From Pseudarthrobacter sp. fls2-241-R2A-127 (GTDB taxonomy: Bacteria; Actinomycetota; Actinomycetes; Actinomycetales; Micrococcaceae): a DNA stretch of 64,000 nucleotides. The DNA is taken from positions 124,001 to 188,000 of the forward strand of contig NZ_JARVSF010000013.1 in assembly GCF_030209355.1 (NCBI RefSeq), written 5' to 3'. Shown here one piece after another: positions 15,418 through 24,131 of the stretch. The notes beneath the pieces are model-generated. The model was given only the letters and a program-made list of their open reading frames with translations, was not told where the DNA came from and searched no databases. The first letter of the stretch is position 1. The number at the start of each line of letters is the position of its first letter. Made by a program: the position numbers and the translations under genes.

Positions 15418-17202
15418 ATGAAACCCCCTGCTGAGCCCGCGGCCTCGCAACCGAATGAGGCCCTGCCCGCTGACTATCGCCATAAACTCCAAATAGCAGA
15501 GCTTCGCGCAGATACCTTGTCCGAGCTCACGCAGCTAATGATGGAAGGACCGGATCCACTCGCGCTTGCTCAAAGAGCAGTGGACTTGGTAGCCAGGGCA
15601 ACAAACTCAGCAGGGGTTTTCGTCTACCTGTGGGATGAACAGGAACAAGTCCTTGTCATGCGCGCAGGCACCGCTGGAGTGCAAAGCCAGCAAGTGGGAA
15701 GAGTCACCCTTCGCCTCGGCGAAGGTGTAACTGGCTGGGTAGGGCTTACTAGGCAGTCGGTTGTCCTTAACAAGAACATTCAGCAGGACCCGCGGTTCGT
15801 CAGCATCAGCGAACTGCAAGAAGAAGATTTCAATTCGATGCTGGTTGTCCCGATCGTGGCACCGACCGGGACCCTGCTAGGCGTGTTTAGCCTCTGGTCA
15901 TATGAGGAGGAAACCTTCACCTGGGAGTCGAAGCTGATTGCTGACGAGGTGGGCGTGCTGCTTGCCAGCGGCCTGCTGCAGGCTGAGACTGTTGATGACT
16001 TGCGGCGCCAATCCGCAGCAGCGCATTTCCTTGTCGATTTCCCGATCAACTCCGCCACTTCCGTCCTGCAGTGCGCCCAGGTGGCCGCCCGGTCGATTCT
16101 TAAGCACATGAGCTCGGACGCCTGCGTCATTGAATATTTCGGGCGTGGTCCAGCCACGTCGCCGCCCACCGCCATTGCAATGGACAAGGGCGAGCGGAGC
16201 GGAATCATGGTTCGAACCACTCATTCACGAACGGCAACGTCCGAGTTCATTGAATCCAACGTCGCTGGACACGAGCGGATATCTGTCTCCTTTGGCCTGA
16301 CGAGCACCCGGGGCATTGTCACGTGCTATCGTCCACGCCGCTATTCCGCCAGAGAGCTCGATCGGCTGAGCGCCATTTGCTCTCAGCTGGCCGCTCTGTT
16401 TGAAGCAGTAGAACTGGAGTCCGTCGGTTCATCCCATGCTTCACGCTTGCTCCGAAGCGTCGGCACGAGCACATTCGCCCGGATTCTCGAGGAGTCAGGT
16501 TGGTCCAAGGGCCGCACTCTGCCGGTTCTGGTGCGAGTGAAACGGCTGAAATTCGACTCTGACGCGGTGTCCAGGCGCATCGCCCCCTATCTTCAGGAGC
16601 TGGCTGGCTCCCGATCCCTGGTCTTCACTGAAGGCCCCCTCAGCCTGCTCTTTATCGATACCGCCTCCGGCTCCGGAGAAGAGATCAAGGCGAAGTTGGA
16701 GACAACTCTTTCTGACCTCGACGAACACCGTGGCGTCTCAGCTTTCGCCGGCGTAGGTCCACTGGCGCGGGACGTCGCCTCTCTGCAGCCAGCGCTTTCA
16801 GACGCCGAAACCGCACTGGCATGGACAGAACTGGTCGGCAGGACATCCGGGAGACGGGTAACCTCTTTCAGCGACATAGAACACCTGCAGGAACTGCCGC
16901 TTGTTGGGGAAGGGATGTCTGCGGAGATCAGGGACGTGCTCGCGGAACTCAGGTCCCTCACGCACTACGACGCGGAAAATGGAACCCAGCTGGCCGAAAC
17001 AGTCGCCATGCTCCTATCCAACAAAGGATCCATTGCCGACACGGTCTCAAAACTGCACATCCACCGCAACACACTCCGGCAACGGCTCCAGCGTGTAGAG
17101 CAGCTCATCGGTCATTCATTCGAAGAAGCCGGCGACTGGCTTCCCACGGGCATTGCAGCGCGACTGGCGATGCGCGAAGGCCACCGCGCGGTTCTTCAAT
17201 GA
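15418..17202 (+). CDS. GAF-domain PucR/CdaR-family transcriptional regulator
   Basis: A 594-residue regulator. Residues about 35-185 form a GAF sensor domain (TNSAGVFVYLWDEQEQVL, LGEGVTGWVG, MLVVPIVAPTGTLLGVFS). A middle GGDEF-like CdaR region follows. The C terminus (about 525-590) is the PucR helix-turn-helix, with LSNKGSIADTVSKLHIHRN and TLRQRLQRVEQLIG. PucR/CdaR proteins are usually activators that sense a catabolite. It is the last gene of the P450 operon, four bases after the ferredoxin reductase, so it probably autoregulates the cluster. The recurrent TGCACATAC words are candidate targets. The ligand is unknown. Confidence 0.9.
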   Translation: MKPPAEPAASQPNEALPADYRHKLQIAELRADTLSELTQLMMEGPDPLALAQRAVDLVARATNSAGVFVYLWDEQEQVLVMRAGTAGVQSQQVGRVTLRLGEGVTGWVGLTRQSVVLNKNIQQDPRFVSISELQEEDFNSMLVVPIVAPTGTLLGVFSLWSYEEETFTWESKLIADEVGVLLASGLLQAETVDDLRRQSAAAHFLVDFPINSATSVLQCAQVAARSILKHMSSDACVIEYFGRGPATSPPTAIAMDKGERSGIMVRTTHSRTATSEFIESNVAGHERISVSFGLTSTRGIVTCYRPRRYSARELDRLSAICSQLAALFEAVELESVGSSHASRLLRSVGTSTFARILEESGWSKGRTLPVLVRVKRLKFDSDAVSRRIAPYLQELAGSRSLVFTEGPLSLLFIDTASGSGEEIKAKLETTLSDLDEHRGVSAFAGVGPLARDVASLQPALSDAETALAWTELVGRTSGRRVTSFSDIEHLQELPLVGEGMSAEIRDVLAELRSLTHYDAENGTQLAETVAMLLSNKGSIADTVSKLHIHRNTLRQRLQRVEQLIGHSFEEAGDWLPTGIAARLAMREGHRAVLQ

Positions 17203-17465
17203 CGGCAACAGCGGCCGGAGTTCGCTGAGGAATATTCGCGTGATCCCAAGAGCACCAGGGTGTGGCACACACATTTGGATCTTAATGTGCAAACGGCACT
17301 GCGGTCCCGGCGATGCTGTTCGCTATGTTGAAGTTGTCCGCGGGGGTCGGGGATTAAAGGCCATGGGGCCTTGGTGTCCGGGTTAACCGCACGGGATGCC
17401 ACCGTCCCTTCACAACCGGGGGTTTCGAACGCTGAAACCCCGATCGCCCGATAAGGAATTCGAGC
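17203..17465. promoter_or_regulatory. leader region with GGGGTTTC hairpin
   Basis: A 263-base gap ahead of the amidotransferase. It holds a stem-loop with GGGGTTTC and GAAACCCC around a seven-base loop, about 30 bases before the start codon, and TGCACATT on the minus strand at 17284-17291. The conserved words of known guanidine or glutamine riboswitches are not present. An attenuator or stabilising hairpin is possible. Confidence 0.3.
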
Positions 17466-18230
17466 ATGACCAATCAGCCAAACCTGCCCCGAGGTACCGG
17501 TACCCTGCAGGCACTCGTCATACAGCCAGATTTCCACTGCCCGCTGGACCGTCTCGGTGTTTGGCTGCATGACGAGGGAATAACCACCAGAATTATCCAG
17601 CCTTTCATTGGCGACGTGATCCCGGACGTGATCCAGGAGGACGCCTTGGTGGTTCTTGGTGGAGACATGAGCTCCTTGGACGACGATGCCTATCACTGGC
17701 TTTCCGACATCCGGCGCCTTATGGCGGCCGCCGACAGACATAGAAAGCCCACGCTAGGGATCTGCCTTGGAGCTCAGCTGATGGCACAGACGTTCGGCGG
17801 GACCGTGGCTAGGGGAGACCAGGGCCTCGAGGCGGGGGTCGTAGAGGTGGCATTACGGCCCGATGCTGCCAAGGATCCCTTGATGGCCGGATTGCCGGGT
17901 CCATTCTTCGCAGGCGCCATGCATGGGGACATGATCGAACAACTCCCGCCGTCAGCGGTATGGCTCGGGATGACGGCCCAGTATCCGCACCAAGCTTTTC
18001 GAGTAGGCGAGATGTCATGGGGAGTTCAGTTTCACCCGGAAATCTCGCCGGTGGTCTACCGCCAGTGGTTGTCCCTGGTCAAGGAGAATGACACGGATGC
18101 CGTAGAGCGGGCCGGCCGCGGAATGAAAGCATTCGAGAATCAAGACCAGATCGTGAGGGAGCATACCGAGGCGATGGCGCGACGCTTCGCCCACCTGGTC
18201 CGAACGACCGCAACAGTGGCTACTCAGTAA
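17466..18230 (+). CDS. class I glutamine amidotransferase (GMP synthase-like)
   Basis: A 254-residue stand-alone class I glutamine amidotransferase domain. The catalytic cysteine lies in LGICLGAQLMAQ and the His-Glu pair in WGVQFHPEIS. It resembles the GMP-synthase-like amidotransferase proteins that are not fused to a synthase, some of which hydrolyse gamma-glutamyl bonds. The start follows GATAAGG. It is downstream of the P450 operon on the same strand, behind a 263-base gap with a hairpin, so it probably has its own promoter. It could supplement the PuuD-like hydrolase in gamma-glutamyl catabolism, but nothing in the sequence proves the link. Confidence 0.85.
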   Translation: MTNQPNLPRGTGTLQALVIQPDFHCPLDRLGVWLHDEGITTRIIQPFIGDVIPDVIQEDALVVLGGDMSSLDDDAYHWLSDIRRLMAAADRHRKPTLGICLGAQLMAQTFGGTVARGDQGLEAGVVEVALRPDAAKDPLMAGLPGPFFAGAMHGDMIEQLPPSAVWLGMTAQYPHQAFRVGEMSWGVQFHPEISPVVYRQWLSLVKENDTDAVERAGRGMKAFENQDQIVREHTEAMARRFAHLVRTTATVATQ

Positions 18231-18450
18231 CCAACAGTGCGTGGTGGTGCTGCGGCCGCGGGTTGGACACACTAGTCGATGCAGCGATTCCTGCCTCTGG
18301 ACCCATTGAGTCTGCGGGCAGGAACAGGTCCTTGCCAGTCTCTCGTGCCCGGATCCACCGAGTCGTCGGGAGCGGGGCAAGGCACGGCGTGTTCATGCCT
18401 GGCCCAGCACCGTGTCCCAAGTGGTGCCGCCAGTCCCCCGCAGAACGCGG

Positions 18451-18945
18451 TCAGGATACTTCCACAATGGATGGTGCTCTCACGGTCAGTGGAGCCAGTG
18501 TTTCTCCGGCTGAGTAGCTATCTGCGAAAACAGCCGCTCCTGCGCTGGTCAGAGCTACCGGGACATTTGCCCACATATTGATGCCTTCTTCCACCGACAC
18601 CGCCGGCAAGTTGAGATGGGCGAGGTGCACGATCTCGTTTCCTTGTTCGATGGACAGGCATGCCCCGTCGGGCCCGACTTTAATTCTTGGGTTGCAAATT
18701 GAGACCGACATTAGCCCGTGATGGGCGAGGAAGCGGGCCTCTCCACCGAACTGGAGCACAAAGTTGTTCCCGTCGGATTGATCCAGGCTTCTGAACGGGA
18801 AATAGAACTGTCGGGTATTTGTCACGGCAGCACCCTCGCGCAGGAGTATGCGTCCATCGCGCATAGACTGCACGTACTGTACAAAGCTCTCTTTCACCGC
18901 CCAGGCCATGCCGAGATCTGCTCTTTCCACAGGAAGTTCGGACAT
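18451..18945 (-). CDS. HtaA-domain protein without export signal
   Basis: A 164-residue protein that matches the pattern of the HtaA heme-associated domain: MAWAVKESFVQYVQSM at the N terminus, FYFPFRS, then an immunoglobulin-like strand series (FGGEARFLAHHGLMSVSI, NPRIKV). HtaA proteins normally sit on the cell surface, bind heme and carry a signal peptide and membrane anchor. This one has neither, so it would be cytosolic. The start at 18945 follows GAAGGAACCCTG. An upstream in-frame ATG at 19005 adds 20 residues without support. No heme transporter is next to it, and its role is unknown. Confidence 0.7.
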   Translation of the reverse strand: MSELPVERADLGMAWAVKESFVQYVQSMRDGRILLREGAAVTNTRQFYFPFRSLDQSDGNNFVLQFGGEARFLAHHGLMSVSICNPRIKVGPDGACLSIEQGNEIVHLAHLNLPAVSVEEGINMWANVPVALTSAGAAVFADSYSAGETLAPLTVRAPSIVEVS

Positions 18946-19245
18946 CAGGGTTCCTTCTCGTTGCCAGGTTGCACACGGCCGGTGGGGCTCCCGCTCCCGA
19001 CTCACCAGGAATGGGAGTGGCTTACCGACTCTTCATATTCGACCATTTTCGTGCCGGCTCAGATGATCGATATGTACTGCGGGCACAGCGTTCGCATCGG
19101 CTGTGTGCCTGGTGCCTATCCGTGAGGACGGTGGACCCGCGGTCGGCTCGTGAGGTCGACAGCCTGCTGGAAGGGCGCCGCCAGCGCGCCGCCGTTGGAG
19201 GGAGGGGCGCTGATGGGCTCGACCAGTCAGACCGGCGGTCCTGAA

Positions 19246-19485
19246 TCAGTCTGAGAAGTTCAGTTGTTCAGGGGCGACGCACTCGTAGACGAGACCAGGA
19301 GGAATCTGATGGCTGAGTTCAAGGGTGTAGGACCAAGGGCCGTACCAGGTGACAAGAACGCCTGACGCTTCATCCGGGACTGTTTCAGAGCGCAGTCGGG
19401 TAATGGCTCTTGCTAACTCATTATCATCATGCAGCTGTTCCAGAAGCTGTACGCGTCCAGGGGCAGCGGAGTGTTGGCACGTCAT
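19246..19485 (-). CDS. possible small hypothetical protein
   Basis: An open frame of about 80 residues ending in CVAPEQLNFSD, downstream of and overlapping the small gene at 19482 by a few bases. It has no family resemblance I recognise and no clear ribosome site. Residue content (ELARAITRLRSETVPDEASG) looks protein-like. It is a weak call. Confidence 0.3.
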   Translation of the reverse strand: MTCQHSAAPGRVQLLEQLHDDNELARAITRLRSETVPDEASGVLVTWYGPWSYTLELSHQIPPGLVYECVAPEQLNFSD

Positions 19486-19739
19486 GGTGCAGCAGCATGC
19501 TGGAAGCCAGGGCAGAGGCTGGACCTGTCGGTTTCCCATCTATAGTCGACCCACACCTTGAAACCGTCTGCCCGGTGAAAGAGACGGCGGGGCTCGGCGC
19601 CGTGACTGTCGAGCCATAGGATTTGATCATCATCGGTGACTGCATCGACAACTCCGCGGCGGATCTCCTTATCCAGAAGTTTCACGATGACCAGTTGACC
19701 GACCAGCGGCTGCCATTTGGGTTGCAGATGAAATGCCAT
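19482..19739 (-). CDS. small conserved-looking hypothetical protein
   Basis: An 85-residue basic protein beginning MAFHLQPKWQPLVGQLVIVK, with a beta-rich body (RRGVVDAVTDDDQILWLDS, FKVWVDYRWE). The pattern suggests a small barrel fold, but I recognise no family. GGAAGG lies 13 bases upstream of the ATG, a little far. It sits alone between the HtaA-domain gene and alanine dehydrogenase. No function is proposed. Confidence 0.5.
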   Translation of the reverse strand: MAFHLQPKWQPLVGQLVIVKLLDKEIRRGVVDAVTDDDQILWLDSHGAEPRRLFHRADGFKVWVDYRWETDRSSLCPGFQHAAAP

Positions 19740-19806
19740 TTGATGCCGTGCCCTTCCTATGGAGCGGGCTGTGCCTGCCTTCTATCGGGCAGGCACAGCC
19801 GATGTC

Positions 19807-20922
19807 CTAAACCGTTACGAGGTCCTGCCAGTCGGCGAGGTTATGTCCATGGGCATCGCTGACAGACTTGTGAGTGACCTTTCCCGCCGCCACGTTCAGA
19901 CCGCCGGCCAGAGCGGGGAGCCGGTCGAAAGCACCTTTGACGCCGTAGTTGGCCAAAGCCACCGCGTAGCGGAGCGTGACGTTGGTCAGCGCGTAGGTGG
20001 AGGTGTTCGGGACAGCGCCGGGCATGTTGGCCACGCAGTAGAAGATCGTCTCGTGAACCTTGTACGTGGGTTCCTGATGCGTGGTGGGGTGCGTGTCCTC
20101 GAAGCAGCCGCCCTGGTCCACCGCGATGTCCACCAGGACCGAGCCGGGCTTCATCCGGGCCACGAGGTCGTTGGTGACGAGCTTGGGTGCCTTCGCTCCC
20201 GGAATCAGGACGGAGCCGATGACGAGATCTGCATCGATAACTGACTTTTCGATCTCGTACGAGTTCGACGCCACGGTCTTGAGCCGGCCCTGGTACTGGG
20301 CGTCGAGTTCGCGCAGCCGGTTGATGTTGATGTCCAGGATGGTGACGTCGGCGCCGAGGCCGAGCGCCATGGCCGCGGCGTTGGTGCCTGCGACACCTGC
20401 ACCGAGGACGACAACCTTGGCGGGACGGACGCCCGGAACGCCACCGAGCAGCACACCCTTGCCCCCTGCCGGCGCCATGAGCGAGGTCGCACCGACCTGG
20501 ACGGAGAGCCTGCCGGCCACCTCGGACATGGGTGCGAGCAGCGGCAGCGTTCGGCCTTCCTGGACGGTCTCGTAGGCGATGGCCGTGACGCCGGAGTCGA
20601 CAAGCGCCTGGGTCAGTGCGGGTTCCGCTGCGAGGTGAAGGTAGGTGAAAAGTAGCAGGCCCTCGCGGAAGTGGCGGTATTCGGATGCCACGGGTTCCTT
20701 GACCTTCATCACCATGTCGGCCCGCGCCCAGGCCTCTTCTGCACTCTGTACGATCTCGGCTCCGGCGAGTGCGTACACCTGATCGCTGATGCCGGAACCA
20801 GCGCCGGCACCGGTTTCCACGAGCACGTCGTGGCCGTTTGCTTTGAATTCATACACGCCGGCGGCCGTGATGGCGACGCGGAACTCGTTGTTCTTGATTT
20901 CCTTGGGGACGGAGATGATCAT
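19807..20922 (-). CDS. ald: alanine dehydrogenase
   Basis: A 371-residue alanine dehydrogenase that interconverts L-alanine and pyruvate plus ammonia with NAD. The N terminus [18 protein letters not shown], the substrate-binding KVKEP region, the stretch [11 protein letters not shown] and the NAD motif [13 protein letters not shown] are all family hallmarks, and the length is exactly typical. It is divergent from an Lrp/AsnC regulator 137 bases away. In actinobacteria that regulator (AldR type) commonly controls ald in response to alanine. It would also supply or consume the pyruvate/alanine pair used by the aminotransferase in the first region. Confidence 0.96.
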   Translation of the reverse strand: MIISVPKEIKNNEFRVAITAAGVYEFKANGHDVLVETGAGAGSGISDQVYALAGAEIVQSAEEAWARADMVMKVKEPVASEYRHFREGLLLFTYLHLAAEPALTQALVDSGVTAIAYETVQEGRTLPLLAPMSEVAGRLSVQVGATSLMAPAGGKGVLLGGVPGVRPAKVVVLGAGVAGTNAAAMALGLGADVTILDININRLRELDAQYQGRLKTVASNSYEIEKSVIDADLVIGSVLIPGAKAPKLVTNDLVARMKPGSVLVDIAVDQGGCFEDTHPTTHQEPTYKVHETIFYCVANMPGAVPNTSTYALTNVTLRYAVALANYGVKGAFDRLPALAGGLNVAAGKVTHKSVSDAHGHNLADWQDLVTV

Positions 20923-21059
20923 GACTCATGCTTTCTGACGAGATTGATGCTTGTGGGGAAGAGAATGACAGAAAATGCGGAGAGCTGCGCGTTGCTCGCA
21001 GGATCTGCGGCAGAATGGAAGCAGCTGATTAATTCCTGCATTGTGAGGAGCGTTACAGA
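20923..21059. promoter_or_regulatory. ald / lrp divergent promoter region
   Basis: The 137-base gap between alanine dehydrogenase (minus) and the Lrp/AsnC regulator (plus). A regulator of this type usually binds several imperfect sites in such a gap. It is AT-richer than its neighbours, but I could not define exact operators. Confidence 0.5.
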
Positions 21060-21542
21060 GTGTCGGACTCGCAGAAACTGCAACAGGTGCCATTGGACGA
21101 AGTGGACCACAAGCTTCTAGGCCTGCTGTCCAATAATTCAAGGCGTACCAATCAGTCGTTGTCGGAGGCCCTCGGACTTGCGCCGTCAACCTGTCTTGCC
21201 CGCCTCAAGGCGCTCAAAGAGTCGGGGGTAATCAAGCGGTTCACCGTCGAAGTCGCACCCGAAGCAATGGGCCTGCCCCTCCAGGCCCTGGTCAGCGTGC
21301 GGCTTAGGCCTGGGGCCCGGCACCTGATGAATGCCTTCGGAAATGAGTTGCGGGACCTGCCCGAGATCAAGCAATTCTTCGTTCTTGGCGGTGCAGATGA
21401 TTTCCTGATCCACATCACGGCCAGGAATACCGAGCACATCCGTCAATTCGTACTGGACCATCTGTCATCGAATCCTGCCGTCGCAGGCACCCAGACCAAC
21501 CTCGTGTTCGAGCATGGCCACGGAACCGCCTTCGGACTCTAG
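21060..21542 (+). CDS. Lrp/AsnC family transcriptional regulator (AldR-like)
   Basis: A 160-residue Lrp/AsnC regulator with an N-terminal winged helix (about residues 10-65, LDEVDHKLLGLLSNNSRRT, LGLAPSTCLARLKAL) and a C-terminal RAM ligand domain (LVSVRLRPGA, FVLGGADDFLIHITA). The GTG start follows GAGGAG by eleven bases. Divergence from ald makes it the probable AldR-type regulator that senses alanine and controls ald. It is an octamer-forming DNA-binding family. Confidence 0.93.
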   Translation: MSDSQKLQQVPLDEVDHKLLGLLSNNSRRTNQSLSEALGLAPSTCLARLKALKESGVIKRFTVEVAPEAMGLPLQALVSVRLRPGARHLMNAFGNELRDLPEIKQFFVLGGADDFLIHITARNTEHIRQFVLDHLSSNPAVAGTQTNLVFEHGHGTAFGL

Positions 21543-21743
21543 GGATCTGGGACAAATGCCGCCGATGGCCCAAGCCAAAGGGCATCCCCGTTTTTCCCGG
21601 CATCTGCGGCAGGCCCTGGTCGGCGAAACAGCAGGGACGCTGACTCCTTCCAGTCCATGTATTGCACTAGTGCGGGACGGCCCCACCTGCTGCAATGGCA
21701 ATACGAGACGCGAAAGAGTCGCTCATCAGGGAAAGGAGTCGAA

Positions 21744-22166
21744 GTGTCATCCTCAGATGCACGTAACCCCGACTTTCAGAAAATCTTCGAAAGTCTGCCG
21801 AACCAATACATCATCGTCACCCCCGACAGAACGATCGTCGCTGCCACTGACTCGTTCCTTGCATCTACGGGAAAGAGCCGCGAGGGAATCGTCGGCATGG
21901 ACATCCTCGAGGCTTTTCCGGACAACCCGGACAACCCTGACGCCAAGGGAACAGAGATTCTGCGCAGCTCCATCGAGCGTGTTGTCGAAACCGGCAAGAT
22001 CGATATTCTTCCGCCTGTTCGGTATGACATCGAGAACTCAGACGGGATTTTCGAGCCCCGGTGGTTCCAGCCCCTGAACGCTCCGGCTTTCGATGGTGAC
22101 GGCAAGCTCGTCTATGTCCTGCACGGGGCGGAAGACATCACGGCTCAAATGACGAGCAAGAGCTGA
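21744..22166 (+). CDS. single-domain PAS protein
   Basis: A 140-residue protein made of one PAS sensor domain (about 12-130): NQYIIVTPDRTIVAATDSFL, then TGKSREGIVGMDILEAFPDNP and a C-terminal VYVLHGAEDITAQ. No output domain is attached, so it must act through a partner or as a stand-alone sensor. The GTG start at 21744 is chosen because AAAGGAG lies five bases before it. The longer frame from 21657 has no ribosome site. It is 36 bases upstream of the metallo-beta-lactamase gene and probably co-transcribed. Ligand and target are unknown. Confidence 0.85.
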   Translation: MSSSDARNPDFQKIFESLPNQYIIVTPDRTIVAATDSFLASTGKSREGIVGMDILEAFPDNPDNPDAKGTEILRSSIERVVETGKIDILPPVRYDIENSDGIFEPRWFQPLNAPAFDGDGKLVYVLHGAEDITAQMTSKS

Positions 22167-22202
22167 ACCCCGGCCCCCACCGACCCGATAAGGACTGAAA
22201 TT

Positions 22203-22982
22203 ATGGACGACGTCAAAGTAACCCTCATTGGAGGACCGACCCTGCTCCTCGAGATCGCCGGCTACCGGATGATCACTGACCCCACCTTCGATTCCCCCCA
22301 GGTCTACCACCACCCAATCGCCGGACCCGTCATCAAGAAGCTCGCCCCCAGCGCCACCCCCGAGGAGCTTGGCCACGTTGACCTGGCACTCGCCTCCCAC
22401 GAGCACATCGACAATCTGGACGTGGCCGGCCGGGGTTTTCTGACGATGGTGCCGCTTGCCCTCACCACGACGGAGGCTGCGAAGAACTTCGGCCCCAACG
22501 TCCGCGGGACCAGCGACTACGAGACTCATACCGTTACGCTTCCCGATGGCAGGCAGATGAAAATCACGGCAGTGCCGGCGCATCATGGCCCGGAGGGCGT
22601 GTGGGACGCACTCGGGCCCGTTATTGGCTTTGTCCTCGAAGCAGAGGGCATGCCGACGATTTACATCAGCGGTGATAACTCCGAGCTGGATATCGTGCGC
22701 GAAATTGCGGATCGTTTTCCAGCCATTGATATCGCTGTGCTCTTCGTCGGCGGCGCAAAATTCGATGTGATCGCAGATGGCGCGTACATCACCCTCAGCA
22801 ATGACCGGGCCCTGGAGGCGGCCAAGATCATGGGTGTCAAGAAGGTCGTTCCAGTGCACGAGGATTCGTGGGAACATTTCAGCCAGAATGCTGACCAGAT
22901 CAGCAAGCTTTTCGCAGATGCCGGGCTCAGCGAACTCCTCATCGCCTTGAAACCGGGGGAGTCTGCAGACATCCGGCTCTAG
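22203..22982 (+). CDS. metallo-beta-lactamase fold metal-dependent hydrolase
   Basis: A 259-residue MBL-fold hydrolase of the UPF0173/UlaG-like type. The metal motif is altered to SHEHIDNLD (usual HxHxDH). Further metal-region elements are PAHHGPEG near residue 130, YISGDNSE near 160 and VPVHEDSW near 220. Such proteins cleave ester, lactone or phosphoester bonds, and the substrate here is unknown. The ATG follows GATAAGGACTGAAATT. It is probably in one transcript with the PAS gene and is followed by a strong terminator hairpin. The next gene, an HxlR regulator, starts on the other side of that hairpin. Confidence 0.88.
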   Translation: MDDVKVTLIGGPTLLLEIAGYRMITDPTFDSPQVYHHPIAGPVIKKLAPSATPEELGHVDLALASHEHIDNLDVAGRGFLTMVPLALTTTEAAKNFGPNVRGTSDYETHTVTLPDGRQMKITAVPAHHGPEGVWDALGPVIGFVLEAEGMPTIYISGDNSELDIVREIADRFPAIDIAVLFVGGAKFDVIADGAYITLSNDRALEAAKIMGVKKVVPVHEDSWEHFSQNADQISKLFADAGLSELLIALKPGESADIRL

Positions 22983-22994
22983 CAAACGGACCGC

Positions 22995-23035
22995 AGAATC
23001 GAAGGTTGGACGGTTATCGGCCAACCTTCGATTCT
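22995..23035 (+). terminator. 15-bp hairpin terminator
   Basis: A perfect 15-base inverted repeat beginning AGAATCGAAGGTTGG with an 11-base loop, 12 bases after the hydrolase stop and followed by TGCTT. It separates the PAS/hydrolase unit from the HxlR gene. The run of T is short. Confidence 0.75.
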
Positions 23036-23173
23036 TGCTTAAAGGCAGAACCGGTGAAGGCCTGCGACGGACAGGCGGGCATCAACTTATGTGCGTGGCG
23101 CACACACAGCACCTCGAAGGGTCGGGAAGAATGGTGGCAGCACAACTCACGGATCGCTTGGAGTTCAGGGACG

Positions 23174-23899
23174 ATGACGACCATTGCGGAGCAGTTCACC
23201 CGGGAACAAGACGACCTGGCGAAAACAGCAGGGCGCCCGAGTGCCGATTATTGGTCGATATCACAAGGGCTGCGGCTGCTGGGTGACCGCTGGTCCCTAT
23301 TGATCGTGCGCGAACTCCTCTGCGGTGAAATGGGGTTCAACGATATGTCCCGGGCCCTGCCTGACCTTTCGCGGACACTGCTTTCCCAGCGGCTCAAGCG
23401 CCTGGTCCAGCTGGAGCTTGTCGTTCGCAACGATGAAACCGGCCCCCGCGGCTCACGACGCTACAGACTGACGCCGGTCGGCTACGCGCTGCGGCAGACC
23501 TTGGAGTCGCTGGGCCTCTGGGCGAGTCATTGGCATGCGCCCTTTGAGAATGACCTGCGGACAGGGCTTGGCACGCTGCTCGAACACATGGGCCGCGGCC
23601 TTGTGACAGATTCCCTGCCCAGGAAGTCGATTGTCCTGGGGTTCGAGTTCGACAACGTCAGGGGAGCTCCCCTTCATGGCTGGATCTGCACAGAGAACAG
23701 CAAGACAACCGCGAGCATCGGCCGCGCAGAACGTGTCCCGGATCTTCAGGTTCATGTCGCCCCGCGGGTGCTCTACGACCTCTGGTGGGGTCTGCGCCGC
23801 TGTGAGGAGGCGCGGCAGCTGGGCTCCATCGGGTTTGTTGGCCCGCAAGAGTGGGCTGCGGACTTCTCCGGCTGGTTCGCCCCTCGGGCAGCTTCCTAA
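23174..23899 (+). CDS. HxlR-family winged-helix transcriptional regulator
   Basis: A 241-residue protein with an N-terminal HxlR winged helix (about 20-115): LRLLGDRWSLLIVRELLCGE, FNDMSRALPDLSRTLLSQRL and RRYRLTPVGYALRQTLESLG. The C-terminal half (120-241) is an extra domain with SIVLGFEFDN and RVLYDLWWGLRR, possibly a ligand-binding SCP2-like fold. The ATG at 23174 is favoured by the family N terminus. The frame is open back to 23006, but that passes through the terminator. HxlR proteins sense oxidants or small molecules and regulate neighbouring genes. The target is unknown. Confidence 0.85.
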   Translation: MTTIAEQFTREQDDLAKTAGRPSADYWSISQGLRLLGDRWSLLIVRELLCGEMGFNDMSRALPDLSRTLLSQRLKRLVQLELVVRNDETGPRGSRRYRLTPVGYALRQTLESLGLWASHWHAPFENDLRTGLGTLLEHMGRGLVTDSLPRKSIVLGFEFDNVRGAPLHGWICTENSKTTASIGRAERVPDLQVHVAPRVLYDLWWGLRRCEEARQLGSIGFVGPQEWAADFSGWFAPRAAS

Positions 23900-24131
23900 C
23901 GGTCAGCGCCCACCATACGGTGCCCCGCGGTTGACAGGCCCGCCTTTTCCCGGCTTCCTGCTATACAGGTACGTTGCACTGGGTCCTGTTTCTGGATGCC
24001 ATGCAGGGATATGAAACAGGGTCTACACCCCTTAGCCGGGGGAGAGTAGGGTCAAGTAAACAGAGGTGCCGTCGCCCAAGCGTGTCTAAGAGACCACGTT
24101 GTGCCGGCGCTGCTTTCTTGGAGGAACCAGG

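Noticed and set aside
16200..16230. tRNA-like GGTTCGAACC word
   Set aside because: It lies inside the regulator gene with no acceptor or anticodon stems around it.
24099..24131. Upstream ATG of the debranching-type glycosidase
   Set aside because: The 11 extra residues lack a ribosome site; GGAGGAACCAGG clearly marks ATG 24132.
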